The notes beneath the pieces were generated by a model. That model saw only the letters and a program-made list of their open reading frames with translations. It was not told where the DNA came from and searched no databases. A program made the translations under genes and the position numbers. This document shows, piece by piece, positions 1 through 7,070 of a stretch of DNA of 10,111 nt (within the stretch, counting starts at the first letter, position 1; each line of letters begins with the position of its first letter). The stretch is from Christensenella sp. UBA4636 (GTDB taxonomy: Bacteria; Bacillota; Clostridia; Christensenellales; Borkfalkiaceae), in assembly GCA_002405915.1 (NCBI GenBank), contig DHMS01000053.1, positions 1 through 10,111 on the forward strand, in the 5' to 3' direction.

Positions 1-1361
1 AAAACGCCGTCGTTAGTGTAGGACTGAGAGGTGGAAACCGTTTGCCAGACCGATAAAATTTCGTCGTAAGTGGCGGTGCGGAGGTCTAATTTTTTTTGCT
101 CGTTTTTAAGGTCGAGCTTGTTTACGTACAAGCCCCAGGAAGTATCCCACCAACCGACGGAAACGGCTTTGTACGTCCATACGCACCAGTTCCAACCGCG
201 TTCGTCGTATTCGTCAAGCCACTTGCTCCATTCCGCTTCGTTGTTGAAAAAGGTAAATTCGCCTATCATATACGGCACGTTGTACGCGGCGAGCGAATGG
301 CTCAAATCCATTGCAAAATAGTATAAATCGTTAGAAATCACGCTCTCGTTCCAGTTGTAGAGGTGAATCTGGTACATAACGTTTTCCCAGCCGAATTTTT
401 CGGGCGAGGGAAACTTGTTGAAAAACCAGCAACCGGCGATTGAAATCATATGTTCCTTATCGACTTCGCGGATAGCTTTGTACATTCTGTCCTGGACGGC
501 AAATTGCTTAGTTTCCGTTTCGTTCGTGTTTTTATCCTCGGGTTCGTTGATAAGGTCGTAACACGCGATTGTGTCGTAAAGGTCGCTCCTTTCCGTCGAA
601 TATCTCAACGCGATTGTCCGCCAAAGGTCGCACATTTCGGTTATGTAAGTTTCGTTATCCCAGAATTCGGTCGTGCGCGTGCCGGAATGTTCGTAACCGT
701 TTTGTCCGCCGGGTACGCCGTGCATATCGAGAACGGCGTAGAGCGAATACTTTTTGCAATTTTCCAAAAATCTGTCGAGAAGCTCAAACGCGTTTTCCTT
801 TAAAACGAGCTTGTCGTCGCCGGTTAAAAAGTTCCTATAATACATAGGTAGGCGAATGGCGTTGAAGCCTATCTCCTTAACGCGGCGGTAATCGTCCTCG
901 GTGATGAAGTTGTCGTAGTAAACTTGCCAAAGCTCGTCGATTTGTTCGGCGGTCAAATTTTCGTTGTTTTTCAACGCTTCGTCGATTTCGCTTTGATACG
1001 TTTCCTCGTACTCTTCGATTATTCCGTCCTCGTTGATTTTCGCGTAACTGCCGTCCGCATTGTACTTTACGCCGAGCGAATTGACGGACAGCCAACCTTC
1101 CTGCACGAGGTAATTGCCGAAGCTTATGCCGTTGAGCGCAACGCGTTTGCCGTCCTTGTCGTAAATTCCTCTGCCGTTTGCGTAAAGCGCGCCCGTTTTG
1201 CGCGTTTCGTCCTTTTGTACGCTCTCCGCGACGGGCTTATAATAGCTTGCGCGGAAGTTGACGGTCGTTATCGCCGCGCCGCCTACGCCTATTAGGAATA
1301 CGCCGACTATGCAGCCGATAACTATCAATATTTTTTGCCATAGCTTGAATTTTTTCGTCAT
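1..1361 (-). CDS. Membrane-anchored GH5 family glycoside hydrolase (endoglucanase-like), 3' end outside window
   Basis: The protein is predicted to hydrolyse beta-linked glucans or related plant polysaccharides outside the membrane. I translated 453 codons with no stop, so the C-terminus lies beyond the left edge. Residues 1-9 are basic (MTKKFKLWQK), and about 10-34 form one hydrophobic segment with no obvious cleavage site, so it is probably a signal anchor. The GH5 (cellulase, PF00150-type) barrel follows. It contains NGISFGNYL near 77-85, GFNAIRLP near 165-172, LDMHGVPGG at 211-219 and YDLINEP at 268-274 with the acid/base Glu273. Further on are YQIHLYNW at 330-337 and IGEF at 366-369 with the nucleophile Glu368, then a Trp-rich stretch (GWNWCVWTYKAVSVGWW). 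Both catalytic glutamates are therefore present. The ATG at 1361 follows a weak GGAAA ribosome site and a strong promoter of its own. The family call is firm; the exact substrate (cellulose, glucan, mannan, xyloglucan) cannot be read from the sequence. Confidence 0.9.
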   Translation of the reverse strand, partial: MTKKFKLWQKILIVIGCIVGVFLIGVGGAAITTVNFRASYYKPVAESVQKDETRKTGALYANGRGIYDKDGKRVALNGISFGNYLVQEGWLSVNSLGVKYNADGSYAKINEDGIIEEYEETYQSEIDEALKNNENLTAEQIDELWQVYYDNFITEDDYRRVKEIGFNAIRLPMYYRNFLTGDDKLVLKENAFELLDRFLENCKKYSLYAVLDMHGVPGGQNGYEHSGTRTTEFWDNETYITEMCDLWRTIALRYSTERSDLYDTIACYDLINEPEDKNTNETETKQFAVQDRMYKAIREVDKEHMISIAGCWFFNKFPSPEKFGWENVMYQIHLYNWNESVISNDLYYFAMDLSHSLAAYNVPYMIGEFTFFNNEAEWSKWLDEYDERGWNWCVWTYKAVSVGWWDTSWGLYVNKLDLKNEQKKLDLRTATYDEILSVWQTVSTSQSYTNDGV

Positions 1362-1413
1362 ATACTTTTTCCGTTTTGCTTGTTTTTTGTGTATTCTGTG
1401 AAGATACGGTGAA

Positions 1414-1442
1414 ATTATATCACATTATAATAAAAAACTCAA
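1414..1442 (-). promoter_or_regulatory. Sigma-A type promoter of the GH5 gene, with a dyad over the -10 box
   Basis: Reading leftward, TTGAGT (1442-1437) is followed by a 17-base spacer and a perfect TATAAT (1419-1414). The -10 box is preceded by TGA, which makes an extended -10. The start codon lies 52 bases further on. A near-perfect dyad, GTGATATAATTTCAC (1409-1423), is centred on the -10 box and pairs at 6 of 7 positions, so a repressor could sit there. Confidence 0.75.
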
Positions 1443-1459
1443 CCGAATGGCGGCGAATT

Positions 1460-2104
1460 TTAAAGGTCTATCGCGGAAAAACGTTTTTTTGCAAGATTAA
1501 GGCTTAAAAGCGTACCGAAAGCGAGGACGAGCAAGCCTATAACGCAAGGGATAACAGAGGGGAAAAGCGAATAGTCGTTCAAATTTTCAAGCCCGGGGAT
1601 ATGGTGGAGCGCTTCGCCTAAAAAGACAAGAACAAACGAAACAATGCAGAAGATGATAAACGGCTTGCCTATCTTGTACGCCGTTTTAAAGAACCCGCCC
1701 AAGAAAAAGATATTGAACGCGGCGAATATTAGCGCGTAAAAGCCGAGGGTCGTTAAGTTTGTGGACATAAGCGCGGAAGTGTAGACTTCGGGCGCGGCGG
1801 CGCATAAAACGCGTTTTACGGGAATGAACGCCGCAATCAAAAGTAGGGCTATAACTTCGTTAATTAAGCAAAACAAGTATTTTGCCGTAACCGCGTCCGT
1901 CTTTTTGACGGGCAGAAGAACGGTGAAAACCACGTCGTTTTCTTCGCGCGTTTTTTGGAAAGTGTAAAAAATTCCGAGGCAGACGAAAAACGCTCCGATA
2001 AGCGGCGGATAGTTGGGGATAAACGACATAAGCGTGAACGCAAGGAATATGTAAGTCAAGGGAGATGCCGAAAGCGTAAATTCTTTTCTTAAAAGTTTAA
2101 TCAT
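1460..2104 (-). CDS. ABC-2 type transporter permease
   Basis: This is the membrane subunit of an ABC exporter, working with the ATPase encoded just upstream. The 214-residue protein has about six hydrophobic segments, near 16-30, 33-50, 76-95, 117-138, 147-166 and 183-204. The N-terminus MIKLLRKEF and the cytoplasmic LLPVKKTDAVTAKYL stretch (63-77) are typical of the small ABC2_membrane_5 (PF13346-like) permeases of Firmicutes. The ATG overlaps the end of the ATPase gene by 8 bases (ATGATTAA), and its AAGGAG ribosome site lies inside that gene, so the two are translationally coupled. No clear terminator is visible after the stop, and the GH5 promoter begins almost at once. The substrate is unknown; drugs, peptides or lipids are all possible for this family. 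Confidence 0.85.
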   Translation of the reverse strand: MIKLLRKEFTLSASPLTYIFLAFTLMSFIPNYPPLIGAFFVCLGIFYTFQKTREENDVVFTVLLPVKKTDAVTAKYLFCLINEVIALLLIAAFIPVKRVLCAAAPEVYTSALMSTNLTTLGFYALIFAAFNIFFLGGFFKTAYKIGKPFIIFCIVSFVLVFLGEALHHIPGLENLNDYSLFPSVIPCVIGLLVLAFGTLLSLNLAKKRFSAIDL

Positions 2105-2933
2105 AAATTTTCTCCTTTTCGAGGTGAATCATAATGTCGCGAACGCCCGGGCGCAAAACTTCACGGTCGCTAAAATCCTTTTCTTCTTCGGCTTTAATTA
2201 AGCCCGTCGAGCCGTCCTTGTCCGAGCAAACGCCGATAAATCGCGATTTTTTGTCGCCGTCCTTTAAGCGGACGAGGCGGTATGAGTCGACGAACTCTTT
2301 ATAGGTCGAATTCGCAATGATTTTGCCTTTCTTTATATATATAATGCGCTTAGCGCATGCGTCGAGGTCCTCGGTGACGTGCGTTGAAAAGAATATCGTG
2401 ACTCCGCGCTTTGCGAGGTTTAAAAATATTTCGGTCAACTCTTCGCGGGAAACGGGGTCGAGTCCGCTTGTCGGCTCGTCGAGGATTAAAAGCTTTGCGC
2501 CGTGAGAGAGGGCGAGCGTTAGTGAAAATTTGACTTTCATTCCCTCGGAAAGCTCCCTTATCCGCTTTTCCTTGTCGAGCGAAAATTCTTTAAGGTAGCT
2601 TTCGCAAAGTTCGTCGTTCCATTCGGGGTAAAAGGTCTTGGTGATGGCGATAACGTCCTTTATCTTTTTGCGTACGTAATAGCTCGTGCCGCCGACCGCG
2701 TAACCGATATTTGCCTTGATTTCGGCTTCGCTCGTCTTTAAGTCCTTGCCGAAAAACTTGATTTTTCCGTCCGAACTTATAAGGTTCAAAAGCGATTTTA
2801 TCGTCGTCGTTTTGCCCGCGCCGTTTCTGCCGATAAAGCCCGTTATAACGCCTTCTTCAAGCGAAAAGGAGATGGGGCCGAGCGTGAACGCGGGGTAGCT
2901 TTTCGTTAGGTTTTCTACTTCTAAAACTTTCAT
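2097..2933 (-). CDS. ABC transporter ATP-binding protein (ABC-2 exporter ATPase)
   Basis: This is the cytoplasmic ATPase that powers the adjacent permease. In 278 residues it shows Walker A GRNGAGKT (35-42), the ABC signature LSEGM (128-132), Walker B LLILDEP (148-154), the D-loop SGLDP (156-160) and the H-loop histidine (STHV, His185). Residues from about 205 to the end form the C-terminal extension common in exporters of this class. The Q-loop region reads IGYAVGGTSYY (76-86) and lacks the usual Gln. The gene starts 3 bases after the TetR stop codon, with AAGGAG inside the end of that gene, so the three genes form one tight operon. Only ATP hydrolysis and partnership with the permease can be stated; the cargo cannot. 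Confidence 0.92.
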   Translation of the reverse strand: MKVLEVENLTKSYPAFTLGPISFSLEEGVITGFIGRNGAGKTTTIKSLLNLISSDGKIKFFGKDLKTSEAEIKANIGYAVGGTSYYVRKKIKDVIAITKTFYPEWNDELCESYLKEFSLDKEKRIRELSEGMKVKFSLTLALSHGAKLLILDEPTSGLDPVSREELTEIFLNLAKRGVTIFFSTHVTEDLDACAKRIIYIKKGKIIANSTYKEFVDSYRLVRLKDGDKKSRFIGVCSDKDGSTGLIKAEEEKDFSDREVLRPGVRDIMIHLEKEKIYD

Positions 2934-2936
2934 TTT

Positions 2937-3482
2937 TTATTTTTTGTACTCCTTGTCGAATTTTTCTTTCAGCGAAAAATACTCTTCGCTTATCATCTCG
3001 CTCACCGTCTTTTCGTCCCATTTTAGGTAGCCCGTGGCAATCATCGTGGCGATGCCGTGAACGAAAATCCATTGCATAACGTGGAATTTTTCCGCAACGA
3101 AGCGCGGGTAAGAGGTGGCGGAGGCGACTATATCGATGATTTTTTCCTTGTCGCTTTCGTTCTCTTCGCGCATTTTGCCCATAAACAAAAGCTTAAAAAG
3201 GTTGGTCTTTTCGCGCGCGAACTGGACGTAGCCGTAACCCGTCGATTTGTATTTCGGCATGTCGCGCGTGACTTCGTAAACGTACTTTTCGTAAATTTTA
3301 CCGGCATTTTCGTAAACTGCGGCTTTAAGCTTCTCCATATCCGAGAATTGTGAAAATATAGGTTGTGTGGAAGAGCCGATTTTGTCCGCAAGGGCTCTCG
3401 CCGTAAGCTCTTCTCCGCTTGCGATTATCTCCGTTGCCTGCTCTATTATAAATTCGCTCGTGTACTTTTGTTTGGGCGGCAT
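2937..3482 (-). CDS. TetR/AcrR family transcriptional repressor
   Basis: This is a DNA-binding regulator, 181 residues long, at the head of the ABC exporter operon. The N-terminus has the TetR helix-turn-helix, LTARALADKIGSSTQPIFSQFSDMEKLKAAVYE (about 26-58). The ALADKIGSST recognition core and the aromatic-rich turn are typical of the TARALA-type subgroup. The remainder (60-181) is the helical ligand-binding and dimerisation part, which varies and gives no hint of the inducer. The ATG has a strong AAGGGGAG ribosome site 6-7 bases away. First-gene position and the palindrome in its leader (3501-3520) suggest it represses its own operon and releases on binding a compound exported by the transporter. 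That is inference from the family pattern. Confidence 0.9.
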   Translation of the reverse strand: MPPKQKYTSEFIIEQATEIIASGEELTARALADKIGSSTQPIFSQFSDMEKLKAAVYENAGKIYEKYVYEVTRDMPKYKSTGYGYVQFAREKTNLFKLLFMGKMREENESDKEKIIDIVASATSYPRFVAEKFHVMQWIFVHGIATMIATGYLKWDEKTVSEMISEEYFSLKEKFDKEYKK

Positions 3483-3500
3483 AAAATCTCCCCTTTTCGA

Positions 3501-3520
3501 TAAATAACAAGTGTTATATA
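3501..3520. promoter_or_regulatory. Candidate TetR operator palindrome
   Basis: The half-sites ATAACA (3504-3509) and TGTTAT (3512-3517) are perfect inverted copies separated by AG. The symmetry continues outward (TA at each end) with one mismatched pair per side, giving 16 of 20 symmetric positions. The site lies between the promoter and the ribosome site of the TetR gene, where a bound repressor would block transcription. Confidence 0.55.
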
Positions 3521-3524
3521 ATAT

Positions 3525-3553
3525 ATGCTATTCTCTTTTGCGCTAAATGTCAA
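3525..3553 (-). promoter_or_regulatory. Promoter of the TetR-ABC operon
   Basis: Reading leftward, a perfect TTGACA (3553-3548) stands 17 bases from TAGCAT (3530-3525), which matches the -10 consensus at 4 of 6 positions. An alternative -10 lies in the TATATTATATAA stretch immediately downstream. The -35 is convincing; which -10 is used is uncertain. Confidence 0.55.
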
Positions 3554-3629
3554 CATTTTAAAGCGAGGATTTTTCGAAAATTTTTTTGCAAGAAAAATTA
3601 TATAAATTTCTCATTAAAATTTTCAATAT

Positions 3630-3641
3630 AATTATATAATT
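3630..3641. repeat. 12-bp AT palindrome just upstream of the RHH promoter
   Basis: AATTATATAATT is a perfect palindrome ending three bases before the -35 box of the RHH-clpB promoter. A related ATTATATAA occurs about 34 bases upstream (near 3597-3605). It could be a binding site for the RHH protein, but such palindromes are easily produced in AT-rich DNA. Confidence 0.3.
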
Positions 3642-3644
3642 TAG

Positions 3645-3673
3645 TTGACAAATTATTTAAAACGGTGTAAAAT
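3645..3673 (+). promoter_or_regulatory. Strong sigma-A type promoter of the RHH-clpB unit
   Basis: TTGACA (3645-3650), a 17-base spacer and TAAAAT (3668-3673) match the consensus at 11 of 12 positions. The ATG of the RHH gene lies 31 bases downstream, after an AGAGGTGA ribosome site. No CIRCE element and no CtsR-type heptad repeat is seen around it. Confidence 0.8.
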
Positions 3674-3703
3674 AATATATAACGAAAAAGAGGTGAAAAA
3701 CAA

Positions 3704-4327
3704 ATGGGCAAAAGCGTATATAGCGTGGTGCTCGACGACGAGGTAGTTAGGCTTGTCGACAAAGCGGCGGCAAAAACCGGCGAATCGCGGTCACTTTTTA
3801 TAAACAGAGTACTTGCGAAAGAAGTCGGGTTTTCAACCTCGAAACAGAAACTCGACAAGGTGGTGGATGCACTCGACACGGCGATTTCCGCTCATGAAAC
3901 AATCAGAATGGTTCGTCGGCAAAAATCTGTTGTCGATTTTTTAGGTTCGCTTAACTATAAATACAGTCCGAGAGTTACTTACTCCGTCGAACTCGACCCC
4001 GAAAAGCGTGCTGCAAGGCTAAAAATCGCTCTGCGTACAACATCGCCGGAACTCTCGAATATTTGCGCGGTTTTTTTCGATAAGTTTGTTTCGCTTGAAA
4101 AAGGTTCGGAAAGTAAAAATTTCTTTTTCGTCGAAGACGGAAAAATAATTCGAGATTTTACCATTCCTTCGAAGGCCGGCGGCGAAGAGATTGCTAAGCT
4201 CATTACCGATTACGTCGATTGCTTCGACGCGCTTTTAAACGCTTATATCGGTAATTATCCGTTCGGCAATGCCGACGAAAAACTTGTCGAGGATTACTTG
4301 CGATTAGCTCCTAAAATGGTTCTTTAA
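3704..4327 (+). CDS. Ribbon-helix-helix (CopG-like) protein with unknown C-terminal domain
   Basis: The 207-residue protein starts with what looks like a ribbon-helix-helix DNA-binding fold. A short strand SVYSVVL (4-10) is followed by helix DDEVVRLVDKAAAKTG (11-26), a turn GESRS, and helix SLFINRVLAKEVG (30-42). The spacing and the ESRS-FIN-VL pattern fit CopG/Arc-type repressors. Residues about 45-75 look helical and could help dimerisation. From about 85 to 207 lies an alpha/beta region (YSVELDPEKRAARLKIALR, ICAVFFDKFVSL, a helical tail) that I do not recognise; it may be a sensor or oligomerisation domain. The gene has its own strong promoter and ends 80 bases before clpB, with no terminator or obvious promoter between them, so the two are probably cotranscribed. 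Regulation of clpB by this protein is inference. Confidence 0.75.
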   Translation: MGKSVYSVVLDDEVVRLVDKAAAKTGESRSLFINRVLAKEVGFSTSKQKLDKVVDALDTAISAHETIRMVRRQKSVVDFLGSLNYKYSPRVTYSVELDPEKRAARLKIALRTTSPELSNICAVFFDKFVSLEKGSESKNFFFVEDGKIIRDFTIPSKAGGEEIAKLITDYVDCFDALLNAYIGNYPFGNADEKLVEDYLRLAPKMVL

Positions 4328-4407
4328 CGTAAAATCATCGCATAAGAACGCATATCGTTTAATAAACAGCAGCTATTCAATAAAGAATAAACAGGAGGAA
4401 AAATTTT

Positions 4408-6972
4408 ATGAATGCTGACAAATATACCCAAAAAGCTGCCGAACTCATAAATTCGGCTCAATCTTTGGCAAGAGAACATGGTAACCCCGAGCTTAAACCG
4501 ATACATCTTTTAAAAGTGATGCTCGAAGATAACGAAGGGTTTATTATGCCTCTGTTACGTTCGTCCGGTGTCGATATCGAAAAATTGAAAAACGGTATCG
4601 ACGAACTTATCGTTAAGCTTCCGCACCAAAGCGGTAATCTTTACGCCTCCAACGAAATAACGCAGGCGTTAGACAAAGCCGAAAAAGAAGCGAACGAAAT
4701 GAAAGACGAATATATCTCCGTCGAACATCTCTTCCTCGGCATACTCGAAACCGCCGATTACGGTTTGAAACAACTTTTTTCCGCTTGCGGCGTAAACCGC
4801 GACGGTTTTTTGAAAGAATTAAGAAAACTCCGCGGTTCGCAGAGAGTCACGAGCGACAACCCCGAATCTACTTACGACGTGCTTAATAAGTACGGGCAGG
4901 ACCTCGTTGAGCTTGCTCGTCAAAACAAGCTTGACCCCGTTATCGGGCGCGACGACGAAATCCGTAACGTTATCATGATTCTTTCGCGTAAGACCAAGAA
5001 CAACCCGTGCCTTATCGGCGAAGCGGGCGTAGGTAAAACGGCAATCGCGGAGGGGCTTGCGCAGCGAATTTTAAAAGGCGACGTTCCTCTCGCGCTTAAA
5101 GACAGAAAAATCTTTTCGCTCGATATGGGCGCGCTCGTCGCCGGCGCAAAATATAGAGGCGAATTCGAAGAAAGGCTCAAAGCCGTTCTTAACGAAGTAA
5201 AGAAGAGCGAAGGCAAAATCATACTTTTCATCGACGAACTTCACACAATCGTCGGCGCGGGCAAATCGGACGGCGCAATGGACGCGGGCAACCTCTTAAA
5301 GCCTATGCTTGCGCGCGGCGAACTGCACTGCATCGGCGCGACCACGCTTGACGAATACAGAAAGTATATCGAAAAAGACCCCGCGCTCGAACGTAGGTTT
5401 CAGCCGGTCATGGTCAATCAGCCGTCCGTCGAAGACACCATCTCTATACTTAGGGGTATTAAGGACAGATACGAAGTTTACCACGGCGTAAAAATCAACG
5501 ATAACGCGCTTATAGCCGCGGCAACGCTTTCGGACAGGTACATTACCGACAGGTTTTTGCCCGACAAAGCGATTGACTTAATCGACGAAGCGTGCGCTTC
5601 CGTCAAGACGGAAATCGACTCTATGCCCGCCGAAATGGACGGTATACGCCGCAAGATAATTCAGTTGAAAATCGAAAAACAAGCTCTCAAAAAGGAGACG
5701 GACGATTTGTCCGCCGCAAGGCTTAAAGACGTCGAAAAGGAACTTGCCGACCTTTCCGCCAAGTACGACGGAATGACCGCAAAACTTCAATCGGAAAAGA
5801 AAACTATCGACGAAGTTACTAAACTTCGCGAAAAATTAGCCGAAGTCAACGGCAAAATCGAAGCCGCCGAAAGAAATTACGACCTCGACACCGCCGCAAA
5901 ACTCAAATACGGCGAAGTGCCTAAGCTCAAAAAAGAGCTTGAAGAAGCGGAGAAAAAAGTTCCCGCGGACGCAATGCTCCCCGACAGAGTGAACGAGGAA
6001 GAAATAGCGAAAATCGTCGCTAAGTGGACGGGTATCCCCGTTTCCAAACTTATGGAAGGCGAACGCGAAAAACTCTTGAAGCTGCCCGAAATTTTGCATA
6101 AACGCGTCATCGGGCAGGACGAAGCCGTCACCGCGGTGAGCGAAGCCATTATCCGTTCGAGAGCGGGTATCGCGGACCCCGGCAAGCCGATAGGTTCCTT
6201 CCTCTTCTTAGGTCCTACGGGCGTGGGCAAAACCGAGCTTGCAAAAACGCTTGCCGCCACGCTTTTCGACGACGAAAAGAACCTTATCAGAATCGATATG
6301 ACGGAGTATATGGAAAAATTCAGCGTGTCGAGGCTTATCGGTGCGCCTCCGGGATACGTCGGTTACGACGAGGGCGGCGAACTCACGGAAGCCGTAAGGC
6401 GCAAACCTTATTCCGTCGTCTTGTTCGACGAAATCGAAAAGGCTCACCCGGACGTTTTCAATATCCTCTTGCAGGTGCTTGACGACGGCAGACTTACCGA
6501 CAGCCAGGGCAGAACGGTAGATTTTAAGAACACCGTGCTTATCCTAACTTCCAACTTAGGCTCCGAGTATTTGCTCGACGGCATCAAGAACGGCGAAATC
6601 ACGGAAGAAGCCAAGGCGAAGATAGACGCGCTTTTAAAGCGTTCCTTCAAGCCCGAATTTTTGAACAGATTAAGCGGCATAGTTTACTTCAAACCGCTTT
6701 CCGAAAAAGAGGTTTCGTCTATCGTTTCGCTTATGCTTGAAAAGCTCAAAGCTCGTCTTAAAGACAAGCGCGTCGGCTTCGAAATCACCCCCGCCGCGGT
6801 GAACTATATCATCGGCAGAGGTTATGACATGCAGTTCGGCGCAAGACCGTTAAAGAGGTTTATCGAGCAGAACGTCGAAACGATGATTGCAAAAGAAATC
6901 ATTGCGGGTAACATTAAGCCCGACACCACCATAACGGTAGATTCCGACGGCGAAAAGCTGTATATAAAGTAA
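4408..6972 (+). CDS. clpB: ATP-dependent disaggregase ClpB
   Basis: ClpB is a hexameric AAA+ chaperone in the cytoplasm that pulls aggregated proteins apart together with DnaK. At 854 residues it is full length (E. coli ClpB has 857). The N-domain occupies about 1-145. NBD1 has Walker A GEAGVGKT (204-211), pore loop GAKYRGEF with Tyr249, Walker B ILFIDE (272-277) and arginine fingers Arg329/Arg330. The coiled-coil middle domain spans about 400-525 and separates ClpB from ClpC and ClpA. NBD2 has Walker A GPTGVGKT (602-609), pore loop GAPPGYVGYDEGG (645-657), Walker B VVLFDE (670-675), sensor 1 Asn716 and sensor 2 GARPLKR (811-817). No ClpP-binding tripeptide loop is apparent, as expected. An AGGAGG ribosome site lies 9 bases before the ATG. 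A strong terminator follows 29 bases after the stop. All key residues are intact. Confidence 0.98.
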   Translation: MNADKYTQKAAELINSAQSLAREHGNPELKPIHLLKVMLEDNEGFIMPLLRSSGVDIEKLKNGIDELIVKLPHQSGNLYASNEITQALDKAEKEANEMKDEYISVEHLFLGILETADYGLKQLFSACGVNRDGFLKELRKLRGSQRVTSDNPESTYDVLNKYGQDLVELARQNKLDPVIGRDDEIRNVIMILSRKTKNNPCLIGEAGVGKTAIAEGLAQRILKGDVPLALKDRKIFSLDMGALVAGAKYRGEFEERLKAVLNEVKKSEGKIILFIDELHTIVGAGKSDGAMDAGNLLKPMLARGELHCIGATTLDEYRKYIEKDPALERRFQPVMVNQPSVEDTISILRGIKDRYEVYHGVKINDNALIAAATLSDRYITDRFLPDKAIDLIDEACASVKTEIDSMPAEMDGIRRKIIQLKIEKQALKKETDDLSAARLKDVEKELADLSAKYDGMTAKLQSEKKTIDEVTKLREKLAEVNGKIEAAERNYDLDTAAKLKYGEVPKLKKELEEAEKKVPADAMLPDRVNEEEIAKIVAKWTGIPVSKLMEGEREKLLKLPEILHKRVIGQDEAVTAVSEAIIRSRAGIADPGKPIGSFLFLGPTGVGKTELAKTLAATLFDDEKNLIRIDMTEYMEKFSVSRLIGAPPGYVGYDEGGELTEAVRRKPYSVVLFDEIEKAHPDVFNILLQVLDDGRLTDSQGRTVDFKNTVLILTSNLGSEYLLDGIKNGEITEEAKAKIDALLKRSFKPEFLNRLSGIVYFKPLSEKEVSSIVSLMLEKLKARLKDKRVGFEITPAAVNYIIGRGYDMQFGARPLKRFIEQNVETMIAKEIIAGNIKPDTTITVDSDGEKLYIK

Positions 6973-7000
6973 ATTTTATTAGCTTAAAAAACAAAAGAGA

Positions 7001-7044
7001 AGCGTGCGAAAGTCGACCTATAAGTCGATTATCGCACGCTTTTT
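7001..7044 (+). terminator. Rho-independent terminator after clpB, probably bidirectional
   Basis: Perfect 9-base arms AGCGTGCGA (7001-7009) and TCGCACGCT (7032-7040) enclose an inner stem TCGAC/GTCGA with loop CTATAA. A run of five T (7040-7044) follows on the plus strand. On the minus strand the hairpin is followed by a pyrimidine-rich tail (TTCTCTTTTGTTTTTT), so it could also end the convergent ATPase gene, whose stop codon is 27 bases away. Confidence 0.9.
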
Positions 7045-7070
7045 GCGTTGTGTTGGTTGTTTTTTTAGGG

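Noticed and set aside
70..1295. Plus-strand open frames over the left end
   Set aside because: They are antisense to the GH5 gene, whose minus-strand translation carries both catalytic glutamates and all the barrel motifs.
1443..1460. Terminator after the permease gene
   Set aside because: Only a three-pair CCG/CGG stem could be found before the T run, which is too weak, and the T run belongs to the GH5 promoter spacer.
4920..6680. Several minus-strand open frames inside clpB
   Set aside because: They are antisense to an intact, fully recognisable clpB and have no ribosome sites or family features.
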